A stretch of 64,000 bases of DNA, taken from contig DATDBU010000124.1 in NCBI GenBank assembly GCA_036524675.1, positions 1 to 64,000 of the forward strand, given 5' to 3'. The position numbers and the translations under genes were made by a program. Under the pieces are notes generated by a model that did no database searches, was not told the DNA's origin, and saw nothing but the letters and a program-made list of their open reading frames with translations. Source of the stretch: DATDAW01 sp036524675. Its GTDB lineage: Bacteria > Verrucomicrobiota > Verrucomicrobiia > Chthoniobacterales > DASVRZ01. Each line of letters opens with the position of its first letter. The stretch's first letter is position 1. This document shows, in pieces, positions 16,765 to 25,466 of the stretch.

Positions 16765-17118
16765 TCACCCGGCCCGGAAGCGAATGTCTTTGATGACTTT
16801 CACTCCGTATTTCTCCTTCAATTTCGCAAGAATCTGAGGCTTCCAGTGGCGATCCAGTTCGTAGAGCAATGTCGGCTGGATGACGCGCACGATGAGTACC
16901 CGGTCGCGAATACGGTCCGGCACGGAATGCGCCGCCAGAAAATCCCCCACCAACGCGGACCATTCCTTCATGATTTCCTCCTGGCACAACCTCTCGGCCA
17001 AGCCGAGTTTCTTCATCAGTGCCACCAGCGTGGCACTGAGTGGGACAGAGCGATCAGGCCTCGGCTCGGTATAACCGCGCCATTCAGCGATAATCTGGTC
17101 GCGAAGTTTGGGATTCAT
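16765..17118 (-). CDS. DciA-like DUF721 protein
   Basis: A 117-residue protein of the DUF721 family, whose member DciA recruits the replicative helicase DnaB in bacteria without DnaC or DnaI. The family pattern is seen at residues 45-112: QEEIMKEWSALVGDFLAAHS, then DRVLIVRVIQPTLLYELDRH and WKPQILAKLKEKYGVKVIKD. The W-x-x-x-V-G and the hydrophobic strand after it define the KH-like fold. Residues 1-40 are a charged, likely flexible N-terminus. It lies between the HAD-FolB gene and a ferredoxin gene on the same strand with short gaps, so it may be co-transcribed with them. A role in helicase loading is family knowledge; nothing local proves it. Confidence 0.85.
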   Translation of the reverse strand: MNPKLRDQIIAEWRGYTEPRPDRSVPLSATLVALMKKLGLAERLCQEEIMKEWSALVGDFLAAHSVPDRIRDRVLIVRVIQPTLLYELDRHWKPQILAKLKEKYGVKVIKDIRFRAG

Positions 17119-17193
17119 GCACGCGATTTTGCCCTAAAAAAGCCCTCAACCCATTGGATCGAAGGCTTTCTCGAAATTATCTGACGAAGGTAA

Positions 17194-17427
17194 TTATTCC
17201 CCGTCGTTTCCGATCGCCTCTACAGGACAACCTTCCATAGCCTCTTTGCAGAGCGCCTCTTCTTCTTCGGTTTCAGGTTGTTTATAAACGTAGGAATGCC
17301 CGCCGTCGTCGTTGCGGCCAAAGTTCGCCGGAGCAGTCTCGCGACAAAGATCGCAGTCGATGCATTGGTCATCGACGTAGTATTTCCCAGCGATGTTCTC
17401 TTCGTATTTGTTTGCAAGGTCGGCCAT
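17194..17427 (-). CDS. Ferredoxin, [4Fe-4S]
   Basis: A 77-residue acidic electron carrier. Cluster ligands are CIDCDLC near residues 22-28 and the distant Cys in EGCPVEAI near residue 67, the pattern of single [4Fe-4S] ferredoxins in which the second cluster motif has degenerated. The stretch DDQCIDCDLCRETAPANFGR followed by GGHSYVYKQPETEEEEALCK is typical of ferredoxins found in Verrucomicrobia and related bacteria. The extra Cys in EALCKEAMEGC could form a disulfide or help bind the cluster. Redox partners are not evident. Neighbours on the same strand are the C4 zinc-ribbon protein upstream and the DciA-like protein downstream. Confidence 0.93.
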   Translation of the reverse strand: MADLANKYEENIAGKYYVDDQCIDCDLCRETAPANFGRNDDGGHSYVYKQPETEEEEALCKEAMEGCPVEAIGNDGE

Positions 17428-17532
17428 AAAATCAGTGTTAAAAGTGGGCAGACAAACTTAGAAAGGCACCCGGTCAATGCAATCAATTTGTTGAAGCAAT
17501 CACGCGATGCGTCGAATGCTGCGCTGCCAAAA

Positions 17533-18237
17533 TTACTCTCCGTAATACAGTATCCGGCCACATTGTTCGCATGAAGTCAGTTCACGACCGCCTTTGACGG
17601 CATGAACCGTTTGCGGTGTCACTTTCATATGGCAGCCCATGCAGACTTCGTGTTCGAGGGCAACTACCGCGTGTCCGTTTTTCTTATCAAAAAGCCGCGT
17701 GTAGCGATACAGCAGATCCTCGTCCAGCGGCTTCACGAGCGTTGCCCGATCCGCCTCCAGAGCGGCAAGACGTTGTTGGATCGTCGCGATTTTCTCCTCC
17801 AACGCCTGGGTTCTGCTCACAGACAACTGTCTGGCAGAAGCGAATTCCTTCTCGTGAGCAATGAGCCCTGCCTTCAGGATCTCCGATTGCTCCATGATTT
17901 CGATTTCCTCGTCTTCGATCAGCACAACGTCGCGTTCGTAACGCGCGATCTCATGCCCGAACGCTTGAAACTCCTCGTTTTTCCGGGTCTGAAATTGTTG
18001 GGTCTTGAATTTTGCGATCGAATCCCGCTTCGCTTGAGCATCGAGTTCCAGCTTTTGCTTGCGCAGCTCGAGCTCGCGCAACGTCTGCCGGGCCTTTTCA
18101 AAAGACGCCGTCGCCGCCGCGAGATCAGCGGCGATCCGCTTTCTATCGTCGGGTACTCGCTGCAACTCCATTTTCAGTCCACGGATCTTCTGATCCCTAT
18201 CCTGCAGAACCAGCAATTGTTCGACGGCTTGAAGCAT
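17533..18237 (-). CDS. Coiled-coil C4 zinc-ribbon protein (DUF164/CT398 type)
   Basis: A 234-residue protein with a long helical hairpin and a C-terminal zinc ribbon, like chlamydial CT398 and related putative nucleic-acid-binding proteins. Residues 1-180 are almost entirely charged heptads (LQRVPDDRKRIAADLAAATA, KKLDLDA-like stretches and RKNEEFQAFGHEIARYERDV) and should form a long antiparallel coiled coil. Residues 195-230 hold the ribbon: CMGCHMKVTP and, 18 residues later, CEQCGRILYY, giving four Cys ligands. In Chlamydia the homologue interacts with sigma-54 and flagellar or secretion proteins; whether this holds here is unknown. Length and layout match the family. It is divergent from ychF, with about 180 bases between. 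Confidence 0.9.
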   Translation of the reverse strand: MLQAVEQLLVLQDRDQKIRGLKMELQRVPDDRKRIAADLAAATASFEKARQTLRELELRKQKLELDAQAKRDSIAKFKTQQFQTRKNEEFQAFGHEIARYERDVVLIEDEEIEIMEQSEILKAGLIAHEKEFASARQLSVSRTQALEEKIATIQQRLAALEADRATLVKPLDEDLLYRYTRLFDKKNGHAVVALEHEVCMGCHMKVTPQTVHAVKGGRELTSCEQCGRILYYGE

Positions 18238-18420
18238 TCTCAGAAACTAAAGCCGCCGCCGGGACGTTTTGCCAGCGAAAACGAGGAGATTTCAGATTGC
18301 GGATTGAACCACGAAAGCGAAGTTGGCCGCCCTCCTAAAATTGAAAGCCGGGCGAAGCGGGAGGTAATCCAACTTCCGTCGGACTCGTACCGGCAACATT
18401 ACCAACTTAAGAATCATCCC

Positions 18421-19551
18421 ATGCTATCCGCAGGCATCGTCGGCCTTCCAAACGTCGGCAAATCCACGCTTTTTAACGCCGTCACCCGCACCCGCAAGGC
18501 GCAGGCGGCGAATTACCCATTTTGCACCATCGATCCCAACGTGGGCATGGTCACCGTGCCGGACCCGAGACTCGAAGTCTTATCAAAAATCAGCGGATCG
18601 CAAAAAATCATTCCTGCCGCCATTGAATTTGTGGACATCGCCGGCCTCGTTCGCGGCGCCAGCCAGGGTGAAGGACTGGGGAACCAATTTTTGAGCCATA
18701 TCCGCGAGGTCGATGCAATTGTCCAGGTCGTCCGGTGTTTTGAAGACAACGATATTCATCACGTGAGCGGTTCAGTCGACCCGGTGCGAGACATCGAGGT
18801 CATTAACACGGAACTCATTCTGGCCGATATGGCCGCTTTACAAAAACGCGCTGAGCGTCTGCAAAAACAGGTCCGCACCGGAGATAAAGCCGCCAAATCC
18901 GAAGTCGCACTCATCGAACGCCTCCTGCCTCATCTCGATGCCGGCAAACCGGCGACGACCCTCGAAGTCAGCGCCGATGAAAAGAGGATCCTGCACGATT
19001 TCTTCCTGCTCAGCGGAAAACCGACGCTCTTCGCCTGCAACGTCGCCGAAAGCGATCTTCCCGAGCTGTCGGCAGATCTAGCCGGAACAGATTCACCTGC
19101 TGCGACTTACGTTCGGCAGGTGCAACAGTACGTCGGCACCCATCTCGGCACCGAAGCCGTCATCATCAGCGCGCAAATCGAGAGCGAGCTTGTCGATCTC
19201 GACCCCGCGGAGGCGGCGGAGTATTTGAAGGATCTCGGCGTTGCCAGCAGCGGCGTTGGCTCACTCATTCGAGCCGTTTACCATTTGCTCGGTCTCCGCA
19301 CGTATCTCACAACCGGCGAAAAAGAAACCCGCGCATGGACTATTCGCGCCGGAGACAAGGCGCCCGCAGCAGCCGGCGTCATTCACTCCGATTTCGAGCG
19401 TGGCTTCATTGCAGCCGAGACTGTCGCTTACAATGATTTGGTGCATTACGGTTCGTTTGCGAAAGCTCGCGAGGCGGGAAAACTCCGCATCGAAGGCAAG
19501 GACTACGTCGTTCACGACGGCGACGTAATGGAGTTCCGTTTCAACGTCTAG
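18421..19551 (+). CDS. ychF: Obg-like ATPase YchF
   Basis: A 376-residue P-loop protein of the Obg superfamily that prefers ATP to GTP and binds ribosomes. G1 is AGIVGLPNVGKSTLFNAVTR near the N-terminus, followed by the YchF marker ANYPFCTIDPNVG. G3 is FVDIAGLVRGASQGEGLGNQ. The altered G4 (CNVAESD instead of NKxD) explains the ATP preference. An antiparallel coiled coil sits at about residues 135-175 (MAALQKRAERLQKQVRTGDK). The C-terminal TGS domain includes LRTYLTTGEKETRAWTIRAG and ends in FVVHDGDVMEF-like YVVHDGDVMEFRFNV. ATG 18421 is chosen because it yields the canonical N-terminus; the open frame extends some 800 bases upstream only because it runs opposite the zinc-ribbon gene. Confidence 0.97.
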   Translation: MLSAGIVGLPNVGKSTLFNAVTRTRKAQAANYPFCTIDPNVGMVTVPDPRLEVLSKISGSQKIIPAAIEFVDIAGLVRGASQGEGLGNQFLSHIREVDAIVQVVRCFEDNDIHHVSGSVDPVRDIEVINTELILADMAALQKRAERLQKQVRTGDKAAKSEVALIERLLPHLDAGKPATTLEVSADEKRILHDFFLLSGKPTLFACNVAESDLPELSADLAGTDSPAATYVRQVQQYVGTHLGTEAVIISAQIESELVDLDPAEAAEYLKDLGVASSGVGSLIRAVYHLLGLRTYLTTGEKETRAWTIRAGDKAPAAAGVIHSDFERGFIAAETVAYNDLVHYGSFAKAREAGKLRIEGKDYVVHDGDVMEFRFNV

Positions 19552-19578
19552 ACCGAGAACCGACCTCGCTAAGCCGCC

Positions 19579-20001
19579 ATGAGTCCACTTCCTTCTCCCT
19601 ATGAAAAACTCGCCGGTTGCATGTGGCTGCCTCGCATTGTCGCCAAAGCGAGGCGTTTGCAGAGCGGCGAACTTCCCCCCGAATACGCGGACCGCTTCTG
19701 TCATCCCACCGGTGTGGACAGCCAGTTTTTGAGGTTCTTCGAACTCACTCAGGCCGCGATTGTCACTGCCTCGCGACTTCCGGATGCCGAGGTCGCAAAG
19801 TGGTTCCTCGGGTTTCCGAACGCGACACCCGGCCTGATCGACGATTGGAACTACACGGCCGAAAATTTAGGTCGGCCAGGTTTTCCGTTGAGCGATCGTT
19901 TACCGATCGCTCTTTCAACCACCTATAAACATCTTGATCCAGCCTCGATCACTTCTGTTTTCGAAGCGATTGAGGCGGATGAACGGACGCCATCGTCCTG
20001 A
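19579..20001 (+). CDS. DUF5069 protein
   Basis: A 140-residue cytoplasmic protein of the DUF5069 family, common in Verrucomicrobia and of unknown function. Features visible are the opening SPYEKLAGCMWLPRIVAKAR, the middle EYADRFCHPTGVDSQFLRFF and the WFLGFPNATPGLIDDWNY motif near residue 75. The C-terminal part is helical and ends in TTYKHLDPASITSVFEAIEA. Several conserved aromatics and charged residues suggest a small all-alpha fold. It starts 27 bases after ychF on the same strand and is probably in the same transcript. Nothing in the sequence indicates catalysis. Confidence 0.85.
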   Translation: MSPLPSPYEKLAGCMWLPRIVAKARRLQSGELPPEYADRFCHPTGVDSQFLRFFELTQAAIVTASRLPDAEVAKWFLGFPNATPGLIDDWNYTAENLGRPGFPLSDRLPIALSTTYKHLDPASITSVFEAIEADERTPSS

Positions 20002-20043
20002 TCTTTCGATTTGGAGCGACTGTAGGCGCGTCGCGCGTTTTCG

Positions 20044-20973
20044 TCAGAGAGGCGAGATCGTCGTTTGGGCGACAAAATCCGCGACGCTTTCCCGGCCCGA
20101 TTTTGTCAAAAGGGCAAGTGACGAAGCGGTCGCGAGACGCGCAGTTTCAGCGAGCGATAATCCACGGAACTGGCCCGTTACGATTCCAGCTACCATGGCA
20201 TCGCCTGCGCCGACCGTCGTGCTCGTTATTTCGATTTTGGGTGGCACGGCCAGAAGCGCTTCGGAGGCTGTAACAAAACACGCTCCTCGTTCGCCCATCG
20301 ATACCACCACAAGGGCAATACCCGTGCTGACCAACTGGCGCGCGGCACCAACAACATCGCCGATTTCCGGAAGCTTGCGCCCCATGAGCTCCTCGAGTTC
20401 GGCAACATTTGGTTTGATAATGGCAGGGGCAGCCGCAACAGCGTTCAGCAACGGATCACCACTTGCGTCGAGCAGCACTTTCTTGCCGGAAGCCTTTAAC
20501 TGAACAATCAACTCCTTATAAAAGGCTTTATCCACTCCAGGAGGAACGCTTCCGGAAAGGATGAACCAATCCGCGTCCAACACCTTGAGAAGCGCCGCAA
20601 ACATCCTCTGGTCTTCCGGCGATGGAGGCAGTCCTGGAAAATTGATATCCGTCGTTTCGTTACGAACCGGGTCCGCGATTTTGACGCCGACCCGTGTCAA
20701 ACCAGGGATCCGAACAAAATAGTTGGCGATGTTCTTCTCCTTAAACAATTCGTCGAAAGATGCGGAATTGTCGGTTCCGAGAAAACCTGTCACCGCCACT
20801 TTCAAGCCATGATCGGCGAGAGAGGACGCAACATTGACGCCCTTTCCGCCGGGATCAGAGCGCGACGATTTGACCCGATTCACGGCTCCAGGCGTAAACT
20901 CCGGGATCGTCAGAGTCTGATCGATCGCCGCGTTCAAAGTAACTGTAACTGCATTATAAATTCCCGTTTTCAT
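20044..20973 (-). CDS. fruK: 1-phosphofructokinase
   Basis: A 309-residue PfkB-family kinase that converts fructose-1-phosphate to fructose-1,6-bisphosphate. It begins TVTLNAAIDQTLTIPEFTPG and continues SRSDPGGKGVNVASSLADHG, the first PfkB signature. The second signature near the C-terminus is TTVGAGDAMVAGIVTG, containing the catalytic Asp. The block LSGSVPPGVDKAFYKELIVQ is also characteristic of the fructose-1-phosphate/tagatose-6-phosphate group. It is the last gene of the fructose PTS operon: its ATG overlaps the stop codon of the upstream IIA-HPr-EI gene as ATGA at 20970-20973, so translation is coupled. This context strongly favours fructose-1-phosphate as the substrate. Confidence 0.95.
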   Translation of the reverse strand: MKTGIYNAVTVTLNAAIDQTLTIPEFTPGAVNRVKSSRSDPGGKGVNVASSLADHGLKVAVTGFLGTDNSASFDELFKEKNIANYFVRIPGLTRVGVKIADPVRNETTDINFPGLPPSPEDQRMFAALLKVLDADWFILSGSVPPGVDKAFYKELIVQLKASGKKVLLDASGDPLLNAVAAAPAIIKPNVAELEELMGRKLPEIGDVVGAARQLVSTGIALVVVSMGERGACFVTASEALLAVPPKIEITSTTVGAGDAMVAGIVTGQFRGLSLAETARLATASSLALLTKSGRESVADFVAQTTISPL

Positions 20974-23462
20974 GGCAATGTGAGCTGGCGGACTTCATTT
21001 GTTGTTGCCGCGGCGAGCGCGGATTTGGCCAGGGCTTCAGCCTGTGGCAGCGACAGGCGACGCAAAGCGGCTTTGATGCCTGGAATCGCCGGCATACTCG
21101 CACTGAGTTCCTTGACTCCGATGCCCGTCAAAATCGCCGCTCCAAGCGGTTCGCCCGCTATACCGCCGCAAACGCCGACCCATTTTCCCTTTGATTTCGC
21201 CGCGCGAACCGTTTGAGAAATCAAACGCAAAACAGCCGGATGCAGGCCATCGACGTATTTGCCGAGCGAGGCGTGCAACCGATCCATCGCGAGGGCGTAT
21301 TGGGTAAGGTCATTGGTTCCGATTGAGAAGAAGTCTGCTTCTTCGGCAAGTTCCTCTGCCATCAACGCGGCGGACGGCACCTCAACCATGATGCCGATTT
21401 CGACCGGCGGGACATTGATTTCTTGCCGGACTCTTTCGGCAAGTTCCTTCGCAGCACGCAGGTCTTCAAGCGTGGCGATCATCGGAAACATGATTTTTAC
21501 TGGCCCGAACGCTGTCGCCCGGTAAATCGCCCGCAACTGTGGCAGGAAAATTTCCGGTTGAGCCAGGCAGAGCCGGATTCCGCGAACACCCAGGAACGGA
21601 TTTTCCTCCTTCGGAACTGCGATATAAGGCACCGCTTTGTCGCCACCAATGTCGAGGGTTCGGATAATAAGCGGCAACCCGCGCAGCGCTTTGATCATGG
21701 TCGAATACGCTTCGAATTGCTCTTCTTCATTCGGAGCGGAGTCGCGGCCCAAAAACAAAAACTCCGTACGCATGAGCCCGACGCCTTCAGCGCCGGCTTC
21801 GACCGCAGCTGCAGCGTCCTCGGGTTTTCCAATGTTCGCGACCACTTCAACGCGGTGACCATCTGTCAAAACGGCTGGTTGGAAGCGCGCATCCTGTTCC
21901 GTCTCGCGCAACGCATCGAGTTCTTTCTGGAAATCCTTCGCGGATTGAAGATCGGCGTCAGCCGGCTCGAGATAGAGACGTCCTGACGATGCATCAAGAA
22001 TCGTAACAGCGCCGTTCTGCAATTCGTCCAGCGATTTGCCCATTCCGACAAGTGCCGGGATATCCAGCGAGCGCGCCAGAATGGCTGTGTGGGACGTGGG
22101 TCCTCCCAAGGCAGTGCAAACACCCAATATGCGCGAAGGATCCAGCCGCGCCGTTTCCGAAGGAGCGAGGTCCTCTGCCAGCAAAATGATCGGGTCGTCT
22201 GGCAATGTAATGGCCGCTTGATCGCGCCCCGTGAGGACGCGCAACACGCGTTGACCGACATCGTGCCAGTCAGCAGCGCGAGCAGCCAAACGTTCATCTT
22301 CAATATCGGCGAACTCAGCTACGCGTTTCTTGACAGAGTCCTGCCAGGCCCAGGCGGCGCTGTGACCCGCATTGATGAGCGTGTGAACCTCGTCCCGTAC
22401 TTCCGGATCCTGCACGAGTCCCAGATGCGCCCGAAAGATCGCGGCATCCGCTTTCCCGGCTCGCGTCGAGAATGTTTGATACAATTCGTCCAGTTGCTGC
22501 GAAGCCGCGGTGATAGCGTTTGCAAAAGCAGCTTCCTCCGACGCCCCATCACCAGATTTGTCTTCAACGACAATATCGCTACCGGCAAACCGGAAAACAG
22601 GTCCGACCGCCAGGCCGGGGCATGCCGTCATGCCAACCACCGAGTTCAGCTTCGACACCGGCGTCCAACCACGAACTGGCACTGCTGCCGGTGTCGGCTC
22701 GGGTTCATCGCCGTCGCCCAACCCGCTGGCAATGGCTTCCTCAAGGGCTACCAACGCTTCGGCGGCATCAGGTCCACTCACTTCCAACCGGATATTCGCG
22801 CCACCGTTCGCGCCAAGTTTCAGCAACGACGCCATGGCTTTGGCATTCGCGGTTTTTCCTTTGAAATGAACGCGCTGCTCGGATTGGAAACGAGCTGCAA
22901 CTTCCGCGAGAACCGAAGCAGGACGAGCGTGCAAACCGTGTTTTCCAACGACGGTGACGTCTGACGTCAACGCCCCGGCAATCGTCTCGACGGGAGCGGC
23001 TTCCGCCGTTGGCGCGCCTCCTTGCAGTGCCGCAATAATGTCTTCCGGATCATCCGTCACCGCGAGGCGTTCCGCTCGCGCTGGATCATCAAGGACGTCC
23101 GTTAGCGCGGCGAGGATGGTCAAATGTTCATCGGATTTTGCCGCGATCCCCACAACGACCCGGACGACTTGTCCGGCATTCCATTCCACGCCTTCGGTGA
23201 GCTGCAAAACAGCCACACCGGTGCGCAAAATGAGGTCGCGATTTTCTGGTTTGCCGTGAGGTATGGCGATGCCGTTGCCAAGAAACGTGTTTGCCTGACG
23301 CTCCCGAGCCAGCATGCTACTGGCGTAATCGGGATGGATACAGCCGTTTTGCGTGAGAATTTCCGCTACCTTCGCGATGGCGTCTTCCTTATTGCGCGCC
23401 GAAGCGTGCAAGCGGACGTCATCGAAGTTGAGCTGGAGAGCCGGAGAATCGGTGGATGTCAT
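20970..23462 (-). CDS. Fused fructose PTS IIA - HPr - enzyme I
   Basis: An 830-residue multiphosphoryl transfer protein that carries phosphate from PEP through to the fructose permease. Residues about 8-150 are a fructose-type IIA domain with FLGNGIAIPHGKPENRD (active His). Residues about 165-255 are HPr with TVVGKHGLHARPASVLAEVA (active His). The usual regulatory Ser46 position reads ANAKAMASLLKLG and so is Ala, which argues against HPr-kinase control. Residues about 275-825 are enzyme I: phospho-His site GGPTSHTAILARSLDIPALV, then GVGLMRTEFLFLGRDSAP, FPMIATLEDLRAA and FFSIGTNDLTQYALAMDR with a late GVCGGIAGEPLGA. It needs no separate EI or HPr gene. ATG 23462 is chosen; a TTG at 23471 is less likely. 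Central gene of the operon. Confidence 0.96.
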   Translation of the reverse strand: MTSTDSPALQLNFDDVRLHASARNKEDAIAKVAEILTQNGCIHPDYASSMLARERQANTFLGNGIAIPHGKPENRDLILRTGVAVLQLTEGVEWNAGQVVRVVVGIAAKSDEHLTILAALTDVLDDPARAERLAVTDDPEDIIAALQGGAPTAEAAPVETIAGALTSDVTVVGKHGLHARPASVLAEVAARFQSEQRVHFKGKTANAKAMASLLKLGANGGANIRLEVSGPDAAEALVALEEAIASGLGDGDEPEPTPAAVPVRGWTPVSKLNSVVGMTACPGLAVGPVFRFAGSDIVVEDKSGDGASEEAAFANAITAASQQLDELYQTFSTRAGKADAAIFRAHLGLVQDPEVRDEVHTLINAGHSAAWAWQDSVKKRVAEFADIEDERLAARAADWHDVGQRVLRVLTGRDQAAITLPDDPIILLAEDLAPSETARLDPSRILGVCTALGGPTSHTAILARSLDIPALVGMGKSLDELQNGAVTILDASSGRLYLEPADADLQSAKDFQKELDALRETEQDARFQPAVLTDGHRVEVVANIGKPEDAAAAVEAGAEGVGLMRTEFLFLGRDSAPNEEEQFEAYSTMIKALRGLPLIIRTLDIGGDKAVPYIAVPKEENPFLGVRGIRLCLAQPEIFLPQLRAIYRATAFGPVKIMFPMIATLEDLRAAKELAERVRQEINVPPVEIGIMVEVPSAALMAEELAEEADFFSIGTNDLTQYALAMDRLHASLGKYVDGLHPAVLRLISQTVRAAKSKGKWVGVCGGIAGEPLGAAILTGIGVKELSASMPAIPGIKAALRRLSLPQAEALAKSALAAATTNEVRQLTLP

Positions 23463-23471
23463 GTGAAGCAA

Positions 23472-25295
23472 TCAGGCGACAGTTTCAGCAGCTGCAATCG
23501 GTTTCTTGAGGAAAAACAATACCGCAGCAGTCACGACCGCTCCGCTTACAATCGCGAAGACATACGGAAGGACCGGCGTTACAGCACCAGGAATCAGCGC
23601 CGCAAAAATACCACCGTGTGGCACCAGTAGACGCGTCCCAGCGAGCATAGAGATCGAACCCGCAACCGCGGACCCTGCAATAAGCGCCGGAATCACACGC
23701 AGCGGGTCTTTCGCCGCAAACGGGATCGCGCCTTCAGTGATAAAGCACAGACCGAGGACAAATGCTGGGCCGCCCGCCTTGCGTTCCTCTTCTTCAAAAC
23801 GGTTCTTGAACAGCCAGGAAGCCAGCGCCAATCCGAGCGGCGGCGTCATTCCTGCAGCCATGACCGCCGCCATCGGCCCATAAACTTTGCTCGCAAGCAA
23901 ACCGACGGCGAACGTGTAAGAGGCTTTGTTGATGGGCCCACCCATATCGAAGGCCATCATTGTGCCAAGAATCACACCAAGAAGGATCGCGTTGGCGCCC
24001 TGCATGGCATTCAACCAGGCGGTCATCGCAGTCAAGATTCCCTGAACCGGCGGCGCAATGACGAAAATCATCAGCAATCCGACAATGATCGACGACAAAA
24101 ACGGCAGGATAAGCACTGGCTTCAACCCCTGCAACGTGTCGGGCAGGCGAATTTTATCGTTGAGAAATTTGGTTAAGTAACCCGCCAAAAACCCGGAGGC
24201 AATGCCGCCCAGGAATCCGGCGCCGAGGTTCTGAGCGAGAAAACCGCCGATCAACCCCGGCGCCAGACCCGGTCGGTCGGCGATGGAAAATGCAATAAAT
24301 CCTGAGAAGACGGCGACGAACAATTTGAACGCTGTTCCCCCGCCGATCTCTGCGAGTGCCCAAGCCAGCGTTCCTTTATGGTCCCCCGCGTAAATTCCGC
24401 CGATCGCAAACGCCAAGGCGATCGAAAGACCGCCCGCGACGACGACTGGGAGCATGTGCGACACACCGGTCATCAAATGTTTGTAAGCTCCGGTACGAGC
24501 CTTGGCACGGGCCGCCTTTTCTTGCTCGACGCTCGCAGCAAGACTGGGAGCGGCTCCCCCGCCTCCAACGGGCAGAGGCTGGTTAAGACCCTCTTCGATG
24601 ACTTTTTTTCCGTTGTGGAGCGCAGCTTTTGTAGACGTGGAATACAGCCTTTTCCCGGCAAAACGCGAGAGATCGACATTCGTATCAGCGGCGATGATCA
24701 CCGCGTCCGCAGCCGCGATCTCTTCGGCAGTCAGCATGTTCTTCGCGCCGACGGAGCCCTGCGTTTCAACCTTAATCTCATGTCCAAGGGCAGCCGCGGC
24801 ATTCTGCAACGCCTTTGCGGCCATAAATGTGTGTGCGATACCTGTCGGGCAGGATGTGATCGACACAATTTTCTTCTTCGCGACCGATGCGGCATCCGGG
24901 CTTGCAGGCACGCTCTCACTGTTGGAAGCAGCGGGCGCAGGCGCGATTACCGGCGCCGGCACGGAAGCAGGAGCGATCGCCTTGCTCTTCGGAATGAGCC
25001 CAATCGTTGACTCGAGCACTTCGGAAGTTTTCGAAATCACATCCCCAATCCGGGTATGATAAACCGGCTTTCCTGCAAAACGTTCCGTCTCCAACGGCCC
25101 TTCCGAGGCAACCAGCACCACGTCGGCCTCGGCGATGTCGGCCGCGGACAATCCGATTTCCCCGCCATTCGGGCGGGGTGATTCGATTTTCAGGCCGACA
25201 TCCAGACGGGATGCTAGGGCCTTTAAAGCTTCAGTCGCCATTTTCTCATGGGCGACACTTTGAGGACACGCAGCGATAGCGACGATTTTATTCAT
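23472..25295 (-). CDS. fruA: Fructose PTS permease IIB'-IIB-IIC
   Basis: A 607-residue permease that imports and phosphorylates fructose at C1. Residues 1-100 are the first IIB domain (MNKIVAIAACPQSVAHEKMA), which retains a Cys at the active position. After an Ala/Pro-rich linker, residues about 143-240 form the second IIB with the canonical SITSCPTGIAHTFMAAKALQ. Residues about 270-600 are IIC with nine or ten membrane helices, including HLMTGVSHMLPVVVAGGLSI, MMAFDMGGPINKASYTFAVG and FITEGAIPFAAKDPLRVIPA; the GPxNKA and ITEGAIPFA blocks are family marks. ATG 25295 gives the expected N-terminus. It is the first gene of the operon, divergent from the DeoR-type regulator, with a probable promoter and operator immediately upstream. 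Confidence 0.96.
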   Translation of the reverse strand: MNKIVAIAACPQSVAHEKMATEALKALASRLDVGLKIESPRPNGGEIGLSAADIAEADVVLVASEGPLETERFAGKPVYHTRIGDVISKTSEVLESTIGLIPKSKAIAPASVPAPVIAPAPAASNSESVPASPDAASVAKKKIVSITSCPTGIAHTFMAAKALQNAAAALGHEIKVETQGSVGAKNMLTAEEIAAADAVIIAADTNVDLSRFAGKRLYSTSTKAALHNGKKVIEEGLNQPLPVGGGGAAPSLAASVEQEKAARAKARTGAYKHLMTGVSHMLPVVVAGGLSIALAFAIGGIYAGDHKGTLAWALAEIGGGTAFKLFVAVFSGFIAFSIADRPGLAPGLIGGFLAQNLGAGFLGGIASGFLAGYLTKFLNDKIRLPDTLQGLKPVLILPFLSSIIVGLLMIFVIAPPVQGILTAMTAWLNAMQGANAILLGVILGTMMAFDMGGPINKASYTFAVGLLASKVYGPMAAVMAAGMTPPLGLALASWLFKNRFEEEERKAGGPAFVLGLCFITEGAIPFAAKDPLRVIPALIAGSAVAGSISMLAGTRLLVPHGGIFAALIPGAVTPVLPYVFAIVSGAVVTAAVLFFLKKPIAAAETVA

Positions 25296-25331
25296 GGAGG
25301 GAATTGGGGTTCCGGTTTGTTTTGATGACGC

Positions 25332-25410
25332 ATCATGGCGATTCGAAAGCTTGCCGTCAAATAAATTTTCGTTTTCTTTCGACTTGAATAAATTCTTTCG
25401 TATTCTTTCG
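25332..25410 (-). promoter_or_regulatory. fruA promoter with phased CTTTCG operator repeats
   Basis: On the minus strand a -35 box TTGACG (25360-25355) is separated by 17 bases from a -10-like CATGAT (25337-25332). On the plus strand CTTTCG occurs at 25376, 25395 and 25405, with a variant TTTTCG at 25366 and one inverted copy (CGAAAG, 25344-25349) inside the promoter spacer. Starts of the direct copies are spaced 10, 19 and 10 bases, about one or two helical turns, so they lie on one face of the DNA. DeoR-family repressors such as AgaR are known to use repeated CTTTC-type motifs. The divergent regulator at 25467 is the obvious candidate to bind here. Confidence 0.65.
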
Positions 25411-25466
25411 ATTATGAGTGTGTTTAAACCGCCTTTTTGACACCTTTGGCAACTCGCAACTTTTCT

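Noticed and set aside
17602..18420. Upstream extension of the ychF frame
   Set aside because: It overlaps the zinc-ribbon gene on the opposite strand, and ATG 18421 gives the canonical YchF N-terminus.
22089..22964. Plus-strand frame of 291 codons within the IIA-HPr-EI gene
   Set aside because: Shadow of the EI coding region; no domain visible.
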